From: an uncultured Chthonomonadales bacterium | GTDB taxonomy: Bacteria; Armatimonadota; Chthonomonadetes; Chthonomonadales; CAJBBX01 | Assembly (NCBI GenBank): GCA_938005745.1 | Contig: CALLMM010000057.1 | Span: 1 to 37,393 of the forward strand | Length of the DNA: 37,393 nt | Direction: 5' to 3' | In this document: positions 8,021-16,133 of the stretch, in pieces | How the letters are laid out: every line of letters begins with the position of its first letter | How positions within the stretch are numbered: position 1 is the first letter of the stretch | Notes under the pieces: model-generated | Told to the model about the DNA's origin: nothing | The model's input: only the letters and a program-made list of their open reading frames with translations | Databases searched by the model: none | Made by a program: the position numbers and the translations under genes

Positions 8021-8860
8021 TCAGGCAAGCTCCCATCGATCGCTGGATCGAAGCAGATAGTCGCGTATCGCGGCATACTCTGCGGGAGGAACGTTGCGGA
8101 TTATCGCCGGTGCGTCGGGAGCCGTATGATCGAAGATCGCCTGCAGATAAGCGGGATAGTCCAGCGTCCCCATCCCCGGTCCGGGCATCATCTCCTCACC
8201 GTCAGGCGGCATCACGCAGTCGCGCAGATGCACGACGCCGGTATGTTCTCCCAGCGTGCGGCACACCGCCTCCACGCGCGCATTCCGCTCCGGATAGCTC
8301 TCATGGTTCAGGAAACTCACCCCGTCCAGCACGAATCGAACCTTCAGCTGCACAACCGGGTCCAGACTGCGATACAGGGCGTTGCATCGCTGCGGGGTGT
8401 AGAGCACGTGAGAACGCCAGGGCTCCAGCACAAGGTAGTAGTTTCTGGCGCGGGTATTGTTCACCACATCGCTCAGAAAGCTGCGAAGCGCGGCTAACGC
8501 CTCCTCCGAAGCGTTCCGCTCATCCACATCATACAGCGACTCGCCGTAGCTTCCGCTGAACATCACCACCCGCCGCGCTCCGACGATCTCCAGCGAGTGC
8601 ATCAGTGTATCGAGATCGTCCCGGCACACCCCCATAAAATGCGTGTCATCCGGACGCAGCGGGTTCAGGTAGCATCCGATGGTGACCGGGCGGACTCCAT
8701 ACTCATAGAGGGCTTCCGCGATGGCAATCAGATCGGCGCGCGTAAATCCCGTCTGCATCAGGTTCAACTGACACAGTGAGAAGCCTGCTTCGCGCGCCTG
8801 TGACAGACGCTGTGCAATATCTTCCGGGCGTCGGCCCGCCAACATAATTCCCAGTTTCAA
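8021..8860 (-). CDS. Sugar phosphate isomerase/epimerase-like TIM-barrel protein
   Basis: 279 residues resembling the xylose isomerase-like / AP endonuclease 2 TIM-barrel family. It starts with MKLGIML and contains strand-end motifs typical of the metal site: LVLEPWRSH (Glu), FVLDGVSFLNH (Asp/His) and GVVHLRDC (His/Asp). The last strand, IIRN, lacks the usual glutamate ligand, so the metal site may differ. Substrate unknown. The start is a TTG at 8858-8860, chosen because GGAGG lies 11 bases upstream; the first ATG is five codons later and too far from it. It sits between osmC (75-base gap) and tpiA (44-base gap). Confidence 0.78.
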   Translation of the reverse strand: MKLGIMLAGRRPEDIAQRLSQAREAGFSLCQLNLMQTGFTRADLIAIAEALYEYGVRPVTIGCYLNPLRPDDTHFMGVCRDDLDTLMHSLEIVGARRVVMFSGSYGESLYDVDERNASEEALAALRSFLSDVVNNTRARNYYLVLEPWRSHVLYTPQRCNALYRSLDPVVQLKVRFVLDGVSFLNHESYPERNARVEAVCRTLGEHTGVVHLRDCVMPPDGEEMMPGPGMGTLDYPAYLQAIFDHTAPDAPAIIRNVPPAEYAAIRDYLLRSSDRWELA

Positions 8861-8935
8861 TGTCCAGCGCGCCTCCGATACGAAAGGATGGATGCCGGTC
8901 CAACCGACATCCGTACTCTTCTGGCTGACCCTGTT

Positions 8936-9382
8936 TCAGATCAGCTCCGCCTCTACGGTGATCTCCACATTGCCCTGCAGCGCTCGGGAGATAAGGCAGT
9001 ACTTCTCCGCGCGCTGCGCCGCCTCCAGAACCGCTTTCCGCTGCGCCTCATCTCCGCCATCCATACGAACCTTTGTCCGCAGGTGGATGGAGGTGAACTT
9101 CAATGACCGATCCGGCTGTCGCTCCACCACCCCGGACGCATCCACGTGTATCTCTGCCACCGGCAGACTGCGACGCTCCGCCAGCAGCGCGTAGGTAATA
9201 CTGTAACAGGAGGCGACGGCGGCAAGGAGCATCTCCTCCGGATTGCTGCGACCGGCTTTTCCGCCTAGTGACGCGGGCACGCCATATTCTATAGAGCCGG
9301 CATCCGCCATGATCCTGCCGTCGCCATCGCTGTTGCCGATCCAGACGCTTCTCAACTCAAAGATATGCTTCTCTTCGCTCAT
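8936..9382 (-). CDS. OsmC/Ohr family peroxiredoxin-like protein
   Basis: 148 residues with the two redox cysteines of the OsmC/Ohr family: Cys59 in AVASCYSITY and Cys129 in AEKYCLIS. Family members reduce organic hydroperoxides with a Cys pair recycled by dithiols. A glycine-rich SLGGKAGRSNPEEMLLAA segment precedes the first Cys, as in OsmC. No signal peptide, so cytoplasmic. The start is seven bases after the stop of the J-domain gene, pointing to one transcript with the chaperone genes. Assignment to OsmC or Ohr proper is not certain. Confidence 0.88.
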   Translation of the reverse strand: MSEEKHIFELRSVWIGNSDGDGRIMADAGSIEYGVPASLGGKAGRSNPEEMLLAAVASCYSITYALLAERRSLPVAEIHVDASGVVERQPDRSLKFTSIHLRTKVRMDGGDEAQRKAVLEAAQRAEKYCLISRALQGNVEITVEAELI

Positions 9383-9389
9383 GATTTTT

Positions 9390-10880
9390 TTACTCTGCTT
9401 TCTTCGGAAGGTATTTTATCAGAAATCCCAGTCCGCAGGCAAACAGCCTCTTCAGGCGCGGATGCCTGCGAACCAGGGTGGCGACACAGGGTCCCCAGCG
9501 GTAGTACAGACAGACAAAGGCTCTGCCCAGAGGATGGGTCAGCAGGAACTCATCGCGGAACTGGCGGAAGCGTGCGACCTGCGGCGCATAGGGCGTGTCA
9601 TAGGTCGCGGTGATTACAAAACAGCCGCTCTTTGCTCCCGCCCCCGTGGAGAAGGTTCCGCTGCGCCAGGAGGACTCCGACGCAACCCGCTCTACCTCGC
9701 CGAATGCACTGGCGTTGATCCCATAGATCGCCGGATAGCTGGTTCTCACGCGCACGACAGAGCTGAGAATCATGGAGGGATGCACCGTATCCAGCCCGCG
9801 CACCACATCTTCAAAGATCCGATCCGTATCCTCCTGCGTCTCATCCTCAAACTCGCCGCTGTTGCCGGCGACATAGTAGGCGCAGAAGGCTTTCACCGGT
9901 CCGCATACCTGAGGGTCGTTCTTCAACCGGTCGAACTGATCACGCGCATCCATGATGCTGCGGACCGATTGCGCGAACTCTTTCAAATCCTCATTGCCGG
10001 GATCGAAACGTTCGCTGGCATTGAGAAATGTAAGCGCTTCGCGAAAGGCGCGCAGTTGAAACAGCTCATGTCCTAGCACTCCGAAACGCGCCGAGGCGTA
10101 TTTTCGAAACTCATCGTCTTCTGGGGGAACCATCGCAATAATACGACTGGCAGTCTGTGCGATACTGTTCAGTTTCCCGGCGTAGAGGTAGACGATGCAC
10201 AGTTCGAAGAGGATCTCAAAGTCGCTGGTATCGGTCTTGCCGTCTGCGGTGATCCCCTGCTCCAGCCAGTACTCCGCCTGCGTGTAGTCCTTCTCACGCA
10301 CATAGGTTCGCGACAGAGAGATGTAGTGCTGCACATTGTACGGCTCAAGATCGCGCGCCCGTTTGAATTTGGAGCGGGCGTTATTCAAAAGCAGACTCTT
10401 GCGATGGTCGTGATCGCTCATATCTTCGGTCTGCTCGTAATACGCCATGCCGTAGTTCGACCAGTAGACCGGTACATCCGGGGAGCGGGTGGTCAGCTTA
10501 TCGTAGACCTTGATCGCGTTTGCCCAGTCGGCGAGGTTCAGATAGCAGATGCCCAGACTGTTGAGTGCGGCGTCCGCCGTCGGTATCACCAGCAGGATTC
10601 GCTTCAGGGGACGCTGCGCCTCCTCCCAACGATCCTCCGCCATCAGCGTCTCCGCCTCCCCGAACAGCCGGCGAACCTCCTCGCCATGTCGCTGCATGGC
10701 GTTATAGTTATCCCGCGCCTTCGGATCGGAGAGGGTTTCATACGCCTCGCGAATGACTTTAAACTTCTCTGGCTCCTTTTCGGGAGGATACTGGCGAACG
10801 AGGCGATAGTAGGCGCGCTTTATCTGCTCCTGACTCGCGTCTTCCGGGACTCCCAGTGTCTCATAATGGTCTGTAGACAC
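9390..10880 (-). CDS. J-domain-like protein with TPR repeats and CFI-box C-terminal domain, HPD motif replaced
   Basis: 496 residues. Residues 4-60 align with a J domain: HYETLGVPEDASQEQIKRAY, then EKFKVIREAYETLSDP. Where the Hsp70-stimulating His-Pro-Asp should be, the sequence is Tyr31-Pro32-Pro33-Glu34. From about 68 to 330 there are TPR-like helical repeats (for example AALNSLGICYLNLADWANAI). Residues 419-484 (GCFVITATYDTP, RQFRDEFLLTHPLGRAFV, YYRWGP) match my recollection of the CFI-box C-terminal domain, followed by a hydrophobic tail FACGLGFLIKYL that may contact membrane. The ATG is three bases after the hsp70 stop, with GGGGAGA as ribosome binding site inside hsp70, so the two are tightly coupled. 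Inferred role: client adaptor or regulator of the adjacent Hsp70, with canonical J activity doubtful. Confidence 0.82.
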   Translation of the reverse strand: MSTDHYETLGVPEDASQEQIKRAYYRLVRQYPPEKEPEKFKVIREAYETLSDPKARDNYNAMQRHGEEVRRLFGEAETLMAEDRWEEAQRPLKRILLVIPTADAALNSLGICYLNLADWANAIKVYDKLTTRSPDVPVYWSNYGMAYYEQTEDMSDHDHRKSLLLNNARSKFKRARDLEPYNVQHYISLSRTYVREKDYTQAEYWLEQGITADGKTDTSDFEILFELCIVYLYAGKLNSIAQTASRIIAMVPPEDDEFRKYASARFGVLGHELFQLRAFREALTFLNASERFDPGNEDLKEFAQSVRSIMDARDQFDRLKNDPQVCGPVKAFCAYYVAGNSGEFEDETQEDTDRIFEDVVRGLDTVHPSMILSSVVRVRTSYPAIYGINASAFGEVERVASESSWRSGTFSTGAGAKSGCFVITATYDTPYAPQVARFRQFRDEFLLTHPLGRAFVCLYYRWGPCVATLVRRHPRLKRLFACGLGFLIKYLPKKAE

Positions 10881-10883
10881 ATG

Positions 10884-12647
10884 CTATCTCCCCAGAATGT
10901 CTTCGATTTCAAACAGCAGATCCACCAGCCTGTCCCCCGCCCGGGAGATCTCTTCATCGTCATTGGAGACCAGCGCCATCTTCAGATCACTGACCGCCAG
11001 CGTGAGCTGCTGCTGTTTCTCCTCATCAGGGATACTGCTCATCAGCCGTTCCGCTTTGACAATCAGGGTATCGTACTCTTTCGCACGCAGGCTCTGTTTC
11101 CACATGTCCCGGACGTTCTGGAACGCCTCCTCCTTCTCTTCGTCTGAGAGTCTCTGGGCGGAGGGCTGATAGTGAATCTCGATCTTCTGACCTGTCGCCG
11201 GTATGCGCGCCGTCAGTTTCGCCATGCCGTTGGTGTCGTAGGAGAATTCGATCTCGACCTGATGCGGCTCTCCGGTCTGCGACGGCGGAATGTTCGTGAT
11301 GCTCCCCCTGATCCCGGTGAATATTGCCTCCTCCGGCAGACGCGCCTTTCCGGTGTGATCCTGGTAGAGGTTGATCTCCGCCTCGCCCTGTGATCCGGAG
11401 AGCAGGCGATAACTTCGCCGAACGGTGAAGGGAATCGTCGTGTTGGGAAGAATCAACGGCTCGTAGAGCAGCATCATTTGACCACCCACGTTGCTGACCA
11501 CATCAATTCCCAGGCCAAACGGGCTGACATCGGTCACGATGAGATCGCCTTCGCCCGGATCTATCAACTCTTTGATGATTGCCGCCTGTACCGACGCGCC
11601 CATCGCCACCGCCAGATCGGGGTTGACCTCGGAGCGTGGTTCACGATCGAACATCTCGGCGACAAGCTGGCGTACGGCGGGGATGTAGGTCGTCCCGCCG
11701 ACCAGCAGAACCCTGTCAATCATCTCCGGTTGAATCTGCTTGGCGCTGAGCGCCTGGCGCACGCAGGAGCGTGCGGCTTCCAGCAGATGGGCGCAGGCGT
11801 GATTGTACTCCTCCCGCGCAACCTCCACCTCCAGGTCAATCGGGATGCCGTCCCGCACGGTGAAGTTCGGCACAACCACCAGATATGAACTGGAGTTGGA
11901 GAGCGCGATCTTTGCCAGCTCCGCTGGCGCTTTCAGAGTCTGGCGGGCGCGCTCCTGTTGAAGCATCACACGATGCTCCTCCTGAAACTTTCTCAGGATC
12001 AGATTCACCATCACATCGTCGAAATCTTTCCCGCCCAGCCGCGTATTGCCAAAACTGGACTTCACATCCAGCACCCCGGCGACCATCTCCAGCACGGTAA
12101 TGTCCAGCGTGCCGCCTCCAAAATCGAAGACGACAAGCTGCCCCTCCGTCTTGATATGCCGATGTCCGAAAGCCATTGCAGCGGCGGTCGGTTCGTTGAT
12201 CAGGCGCAGGATGTTCAGTCCGGCAAGTCGCCCGGCTTCCATCGTCGCCTGCCGGGCGGCATCCGGAAAGTTTGCGGGAACGGAGAGAACCACATCCAGC
12301 ACCGGCTGCCCGACCGCCTCCTCGACGTTCTCCTTCAGACGGCGAAGGATGAGCGCGGATATCTCCTCCGGTCGGCAGTCGCGATCCCCCAACGTAACCA
12401 GTTCGCCGGTTCCCATCAACCGCTTCACCTCGCGCACTCCCCGCCCCGGCAGGTCCACATAGGGGCGCGCATCCTCCCCGACCACCAGTTCGCCGCGACG
12501 GTTCATGGCGACCAGCGAAGGGATGACAGGGCTTTTGGTGCGCGACCCTGGATCGGGAATCATCATCGGTTCGCCGTTTCGATAGATGCATATCTCCGAC
12601 GTGGAGGTTCCGAGATCAATTCCTACCGCGAACGGTTCATTTGCCAT
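10884..12647 (-). CDS. Hsp70 family chaperone (short, HscC/DnaK-like)
   Basis: 587 residues, shorter than DnaK (about 610-640). The ATPase domain shows GIDLGTSTSE (9-18, canonical GIDLGTTNS), NEPTAAAMAFG (151-161), FDFGGGTLDITV (174-185) and VLLVGGTTYIPAVRQLV. The interdomain linker LIVTDVSPFGLGI is less hydrophobic than the usual VLLLDVTP. A substrate-binding beta domain and a short acidic helical lid follow, with no DnaK-style C-terminal tail. The ATG follows GAGGA seven bases upstream. The J-type gene follows after three bases, and a GrpE-like gene lies 214 bases upstream. No CIRCE element or clear promoter is seen in the upstream spacer. It is likely a specialised Hsp70 rather than the housekeeping DnaK, though no second dnaK can be checked here. 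Confidence 0.92.
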   Translation of the reverse strand: MANEPFAVGIDLGTSTSEICIYRNGEPMMIPDPGSRTKSPVIPSLVAMNRRGELVVGEDARPYVDLPGRGVREVKRLMGTGELVTLGDRDCRPEEISALILRRLKENVEEAVGQPVLDVVLSVPANFPDAARQATMEAGRLAGLNILRLINEPTAAAMAFGHRHIKTEGQLVVFDFGGGTLDITVLEMVAGVLDVKSSFGNTRLGGKDFDDVMVNLILRKFQEEHRVMLQQERARQTLKAPAELAKIALSNSSSYLVVVPNFTVRDGIPIDLEVEVAREEYNHACAHLLEAARSCVRQALSAKQIQPEMIDRVLLVGGTTYIPAVRQLVAEMFDREPRSEVNPDLAVAMGASVQAAIIKELIDPGEGDLIVTDVSPFGLGIDVVSNVGGQMMLLYEPLILPNTTIPFTVRRSYRLLSGSQGEAEINLYQDHTGKARLPEEAIFTGIRGSITNIPPSQTGEPHQVEIEFSYDTNGMAKLTARIPATGQKIEIHYQPSAQRLSDEEKEEAFQNVRDMWKQSLRAKEYDTLIVKAERLMSSIPDEEKQQQLTLAVSDLKMALVSNDDEEISRAGDRLVDLLFEIEDILGR

Positions 12648-12804
12648 CGTCTGATCCTCATCATTCTACCAGTAGATTGTTACACTAGAACGGCTTTCGC
12701 CTCTTCGTTTCTATTCAAGCAGTCATCTTGATAAACCTGCGGGAACAGGTCACCCTGCCTCTGCGGATGCGCAACCCTGTACGGGAAGGCAAAGCCCTCA
12801 GTCC

Positions 12805-12831
12805 GTCATTGCGAGCGAAGCGAAGCAATCT
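12805..12831. repeat. Interspersed repeat copy (GTCATTGCGAG...GAAGCAATC family)
   Basis: The sequence GTCATTGCGAGCGAAGCG followed by AAGCAATCT lies in the 214-base spacer between the GrpE-like and hsp70 genes. Its ends, ATTGC and GCAAT, are inverted, so it can form a small hairpin. A related, longer copy occurs at 19274-19355. Elements of this look recur in intergenic DNA of many bacteria. Confidence 0.7.
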
Positions 12832-12861
12832 TCCACGTGCAGGCACATCCATCAGACACTA

Positions 12862-13779
12862 TCACGACTGTTCAGGCACGGAAGGATCGTCCTTGTCCGT
12901 GCTTTCTGAATCCTTCGCATCGCCGGCGCCATCGTTCGCCGCATCCATCTCCCTGTTCGGCTGCGCTACCGGTTTCCTGGCGACGATCACCTGCGCTCTC
13001 TTGAGCACCGTATCGCCGGCGCTATAGCCCCACTGAGCGCACTCCACAATATGACCCGGCTCAATGTCCGCCGATTCCACCTCTCCTATCCCCTGATGAA
13101 TGGCTTCATCGAACAGGTCGTTCGGTTCCGGCTGAATGACATTCAGCCCGCGCGCATCGGCAATCCTGGAATAGTCCTTCACACTCTTTTTCAACGCATC
13201 GCGATAGGTCGGGTCGAGTCCCTCCGAGCGCAGAGCGCGCTCCATCGCTTCAATAAATAAGATGGCTCCCTCGTGCCAGCTTTTTATCTGCGCGTTCAAC
13301 CGGCTCTTTTCCTGCCGCTCATGCATCAGCGCCTCATCTAGCTTCCGGTTATCGAGATATCGCTGCGCCAGCTCCTTCTCCAGCGATTCGATCCGCGCCG
13401 CCTCCTCCTGCACCTTCGTATGGAGTCTCTCCAGTTCGGTTCGGGCACGATAGTGTTCGCGTCTGACTACCTCCACGTCGGTCAGGGTCTCATGTACCCT
13501 TTTCAGCGCATCCGGCAGATCGCTCACCGCATTCCAGGCGCGAGATCTCCATCGCATGACGCCAGGCATCACCAGAAACAGCATCGAGAGCGGCACAAAA
13601 ACGGCTGATATGATGAGCGCGATGATCTTTACGCTGGATGCCATCCCGGGAATACTCGCAAAGACGAGGCTGAACCCCAGGATCGCCATTCCGATCAGAA
13701 CGCCTCCTGCGAGGTAGAAGTAGAGATAGTCGCCGGGATCGCCGGCGACCGCATGGATCGGGCTTTTCTCTGCTGTCAT
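12862..13779 (-). CDS. GrpE-like nucleotide exchange factor with two N-terminal transmembrane helices
   Basis: 305 residues. Two hydrophobic helices (about 19-43 and 50-74) are followed by the positive segment RWRSR, predicting an N-terminal membrane hairpin with the rest in the cytoplasm. A charged coiled coil spans about 95-165. Residues 166-269 resemble GrpE: ILFIEAMERALRSEGLDP, then the beta-domain stretch LFDEAIHQGIGEVES and IVECAQWGYSAGDTVLKRAQ, close to the canonical EAVMQVES...GYKLGDRVLRPA. The tail (270-305) is acidic and disordered. GrpE dimers release ADP from Hsp70; this version would tether that step to the membrane. A 214-base spacer with an interspersed repeat separates it from hsp70, and the BI-1 gene lies 159 bases upstream. 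Function is inferred from the GrpE-like domain and context. Confidence 0.85.
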   Translation of the reverse strand: MTAEKSPIHAVAGDPGDYLYFYLAGGVLIGMAILGFSLVFASIPGMASSVKIIALIISAVFVPLSMLFLVMPGVMRWRSRAWNAVSDLPDALKRVHETLTDVEVVRREHYRARTELERLHTKVQEEAARIESLEKELAQRYLDNRKLDEALMHERQEKSRLNAQIKSWHEGAILFIEAMERALRSEGLDPTYRDALKKSVKDYSRIADARGLNVIQPEPNDLFDEAIHQGIGEVESADIEPGHIVECAQWGYSAGDTVLKRAQVIVARKPVAQPNREMDAANDGAGDAKDSESTDKDDPSVPEQS

Positions 13780-13938
13780 ATCTCCCTTTCTCTGGACCGT
13801 CCGTTCCGGAGTGTGGCAGAGAGCTGGCCGGAGTGAGTTCTCCCCCTCCGCTCCTCTGTCGCACGGAACGTGTTCTGTTAGTGAGACGACTGACGACCGG
13901 GGATATCACCGGCTCTCATGCCGACTGCCGGCATCAGG

Positions 13939-14616
13939 TTATCGGCGCAGAGACATCAGAAGGCGCAGGATGAACCAGAACAGTCCGATGAAGTCCAGAT
14001 AGAGGCTGATCGCGCCCGCTACCGCCTGATCCTGATGCAGCTTCTGCTGAATCACGGATGTGTCGTAGAGGATGAAGCCGCTGAAGATCAACACCCCCGC
14101 GGCGGCATAGATCATATTCAGCATCGGCGTTCGGAAGAAAAAGAGCACAATGCCGCCCACAAGGAGCGCGATGATCGCCACGAAGAGAAAGCCGCCCAGA
14201 TAGCTGAAGTCTCTCTTCGTATTGAGCACATAGAGCGAAAGCCCTCCGAAGACCGCGACCGTCAGAACGGCTGCCTGAAGACCGACCCCCTCATACTGCG
14301 GGATCGCATTGAGGATCGTCAGGATCGGTCCGGCGATGGCTCCCTGGATGGCGGCGTAGAGCATGAGCAGCGCCAGGTTCACGCCGCTGGTATTGCGGGC
14401 GAATCCCATAATCAGCCCGACCACCAGACCCGCGATCAGAAGGGGGATCAGCAGGGGCAGCATCGTTCGGGCAATCTGCCCGGTGAAGTACCCCACTCCC
14501 ACCGTGACGAGAATGGAGACGAAGAAGAGGTGATAGACCTTTCGGATGAACGCGGCGCGCACATCCGCCGGCGCATAGGCGACCACGCCCGGCATATACT
14601 GGGGCTGGTAGTTCAT
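13939..14616 (-). CDS. Bax inhibitor-1 / YccA family membrane protein
   Basis: 225 residues with about seven hydrophobic helices, characteristic of the BI-1 (TMBIM) family. The signature near the C-terminus is present: GFILYDTSVIQ (Asp185) and ISLYLDFIGLFWFILRLL (Asp208). In the bacterial homologue YetJ the equivalent aspartate pair controls a pH-sensitive calcium leak, and E. coli YccA binds the FtsH protease complex. The ATG follows GGAGGAG. The gene lies 66 bases after pgk, across an inverted repeat, and ahead of the membrane-anchored GrpE-like gene. A small ATGCCG/CGGCAT hairpin (13918-13934) follows its stop. Confidence 0.93.
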   Translation of the reverse strand: MNYQPQYMPGVVAYAPADVRAAFIRKVYHLFFVSILVTVGVGYFTGQIARTMLPLLIPLLIAGLVVGLIMGFARNTSGVNLALLMLYAAIQGAIAGPILTILNAIPQYEGVGLQAAVLTVAVFGGLSLYVLNTKRDFSYLGGFLFVAIIALLVGGIVLFFFRTPMLNMIYAAAGVLIFSGFILYDTSVIQQKLHQDQAVAGAISLYLDFIGLFWFILRLLMSLRR

Positions 14617-14642
14617 TCCAGAACTCCTCCGGCGCAGTGCAG

Positions 14643-14676
14643 GGAAGCCAGACCCGCGCCGAAAGATCTGGCTTCC
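14643..14676 (-). terminator. Inverted repeat between pgk and the BI-1 gene
   Basis: A perfect 10-bp inverted repeat GGAAGCCAGA (14643-14652) / TCTGGCTTCC (14667-14676) with a 14-base loop begins seven bases beyond the pgk stop. No T run follows on the minus strand, so it may be a processing or stability hairpin, or a partial terminator. Confidence 0.5.
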
Positions 14677-14682
14677 ATCTTC

Positions 14683-15897
14683 CTACTTATCCTGCAGAGC
14701 CACCACGCCCGGAAGCTCCTTGCCCTCCAGGAACTCCAGCGAGGCGCCTCCGCCCGTGGAGATATGCGTCATCCGGTCTGCGAATCCAAGCTCTTCGACC
14801 GCCGCCGCCGAGTCGCCTCCGCCCACGATCGTCACCGCGCCGGAATCGGCGAGCGCCTGCGCCATCGCCCGCGTTCCAACGGCGAAACGGTCAATCTCGA
14901 ATATCCCCATCGGTCCGTTCCAGACGACGGTTCCCGCGCCTTTGACAGCCTCCGCAAACCGTTTCGCCGTCTCCGGTCCGATGTCAACGCCCTGATACCC
15001 GGCAGGAATCGCATCTACGGAGACCGTCCTCGTCTGGACGCTGTCCAGGTCTACGCCCGGCTCCATCGGGTTACGATCCGCCACCACGACGTCGGTCGGG
15101 AGAAGGATCTTATCGCCCGCGCTTGCCAGCACGTTTTTACAGAAGTCCAGCGAATCGGCATCGAGAATCGAGTTTCCGATCTCCTTGCCCTGCGCTTTCA
15201 GGAAGGTGTACGCCATCGCGCCGCCGATCAGCAGCCTGTCCACCTTCCCGAGAAGGCTCTCGATCACGCCGATCTTGTCTTTGACCTTCACGCCGCCCAG
15301 AATGGCGACGAACGGTCTCTTCGGATCCTCCAGCGCGCCGCCAAGATACTCGATCTCCTTCTGCATCAGGTAGCCTGCGACCCCCGGAACGAACTTCGTC
15401 ACGCCCTCGGTGGAGGCGTGCGCCCGATGCGCGGTTCCAAAGGCGTCATTGACATACAGCTGCGCCAGGGAGGCGAGCTTTTCCGCAAAGTCGAGATCGT
15501 TCTTCTCCTCTTCGGGATGCAGGCGCACATTCTCCAGCAGAACGATCTCCCCCTCCTCCAGCGCATAGACCGCCGCCTCCGCCTGCGGTCCGATACAGTC
15601 GGGAGCCAGTTCAACGGTGGTTCCGAGCAGCTCGCTCAGACGCTCCGCCACCGGCTTCAAAGTATATTTTTCGTAGTCTTCCGGCTTGCCCTTCGGTCGT
15701 CCGAGATGCGATACCAGAATGGTCTTCGCGCCATGCTTCATGAGGTACTGGATCGTCGGCAGTGCGGCGCGAATCCGCCGATCATCGGTGATCTGTCCGC
15801 TCTTATCCTGCGGCACGTTGAAATCAACCCGCACCAGCACGCGCTTTCCGCGCACCTCGATATCTTCGATGGTTTTCTTGTTGAGTTTCACGCTCAT
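14683..15897 (-). CDS. pgk: Phosphoglycerate kinase
   Basis: Transfers phosphate between 1,3-bisphosphoglycerate and ADP in glycolysis. The 404 residues are standard for the family. Near the N-terminus is the substrate loop [11 protein letters not shown], followed by HLGRPKG; further on come [12 protein letters not shown], the lysine-rich [10 protein letters not shown], the hinge region [10 protein letters not shown] and the nucleotide loop GGGDSAAAV. The ATG at 15895-15897 follows AGGAG with seven bases between; longer in-frame upstream sequence is not protein-like. A 236-base spacer with a hairpin separates it from gapA. Confidence 0.97.
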   Translation of the reverse strand: MSVKLNKKTIEDIEVRGKRVLVRVDFNVPQDKSGQITDDRRIRAALPTIQYLMKHGAKTILVSHLGRPKGKPEDYEKYTLKPVAERLSELLGTTVELAPDCIGPQAEAAVYALEEGEIVLLENVRLHPEEEKNDLDFAEKLASLAQLYVNDAFGTAHRAHASTEGVTKFVPGVAGYLMQKEIEYLGGALEDPKRPFVAILGGVKVKDKIGVIESLLGKVDRLLIGGAMAYTFLKAQGKEIGNSILDADSLDFCKNVLASAGDKILLPTDVVVADRNPMEPGVDLDSVQTRTVSVDAIPAGYQGVDIGPETAKRFAEAVKGAGTVVWNGPMGIFEIDRFAVGTRAMAQALADSGAVTIVGGGDSAAAVEELGFADRMTHISTGGGASLEFLEGKELPGVVALQDK

Positions 15898-16044
15898 GAT
15901 ATTACTCCTGCTGTTATACAGCATGAACCGGCGAAATGCAAAGGGGTCAGGCGGACATAACGCCCCGTCGCGCAGACCTCCTCCCCTGTTCGTTTTTCTC
16001 CGTTCTGAATCCTGCGCTGTGTGGGAGGAGTCGCCTGTAAACCG

Positions 16045-16077
16045 CGAACAGGGACACGCACGGCGTGCCCCTGTTCG
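16045..16077 (-). terminator. Hairpin in the gapA-pgk spacer
   Basis: CGAACAGGG (16045-16053) pairs with CCCTGTTCG (16069-16077), and four further inner pairs extend the stem after one mismatch. The minus strand has no strong T run after it. A third copy of CCCCTGTTCG lies at 15983-15992, so alternative pairing is possible. It could terminate, attenuate or stabilise the gapA transcript ahead of pgk. Confidence 0.5.
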
Positions 16078-16133
16078 TAAAACATCCGGTCTGTATATCG
16101 GGTGCAGGCCGTTCCTGCCCGTAAGGGCGAAGT

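Noticed and set aside
9390..10880. Frameshift or sequencing error as the cause of the missing HPD motif
   Set aside because: The frame is intact on both sides of the loop with good J-domain residues before and after, so a substitution is more likely than an indel.
12648..12861. CIRCE heat-shock operator ahead of hsp70
   Set aside because: I looked for the TTAGCACTC-N9-GAGTGCTAA pattern and did not find it; only the interspersed repeat is evident.
13918..15960. 680-codon plus-strand frame opposite the BI-1 and pgk genes
   Set aside because: It covers two well-identified minus-strand genes and is rich in Arg, His, Gln and Asp, as antisense frames are.
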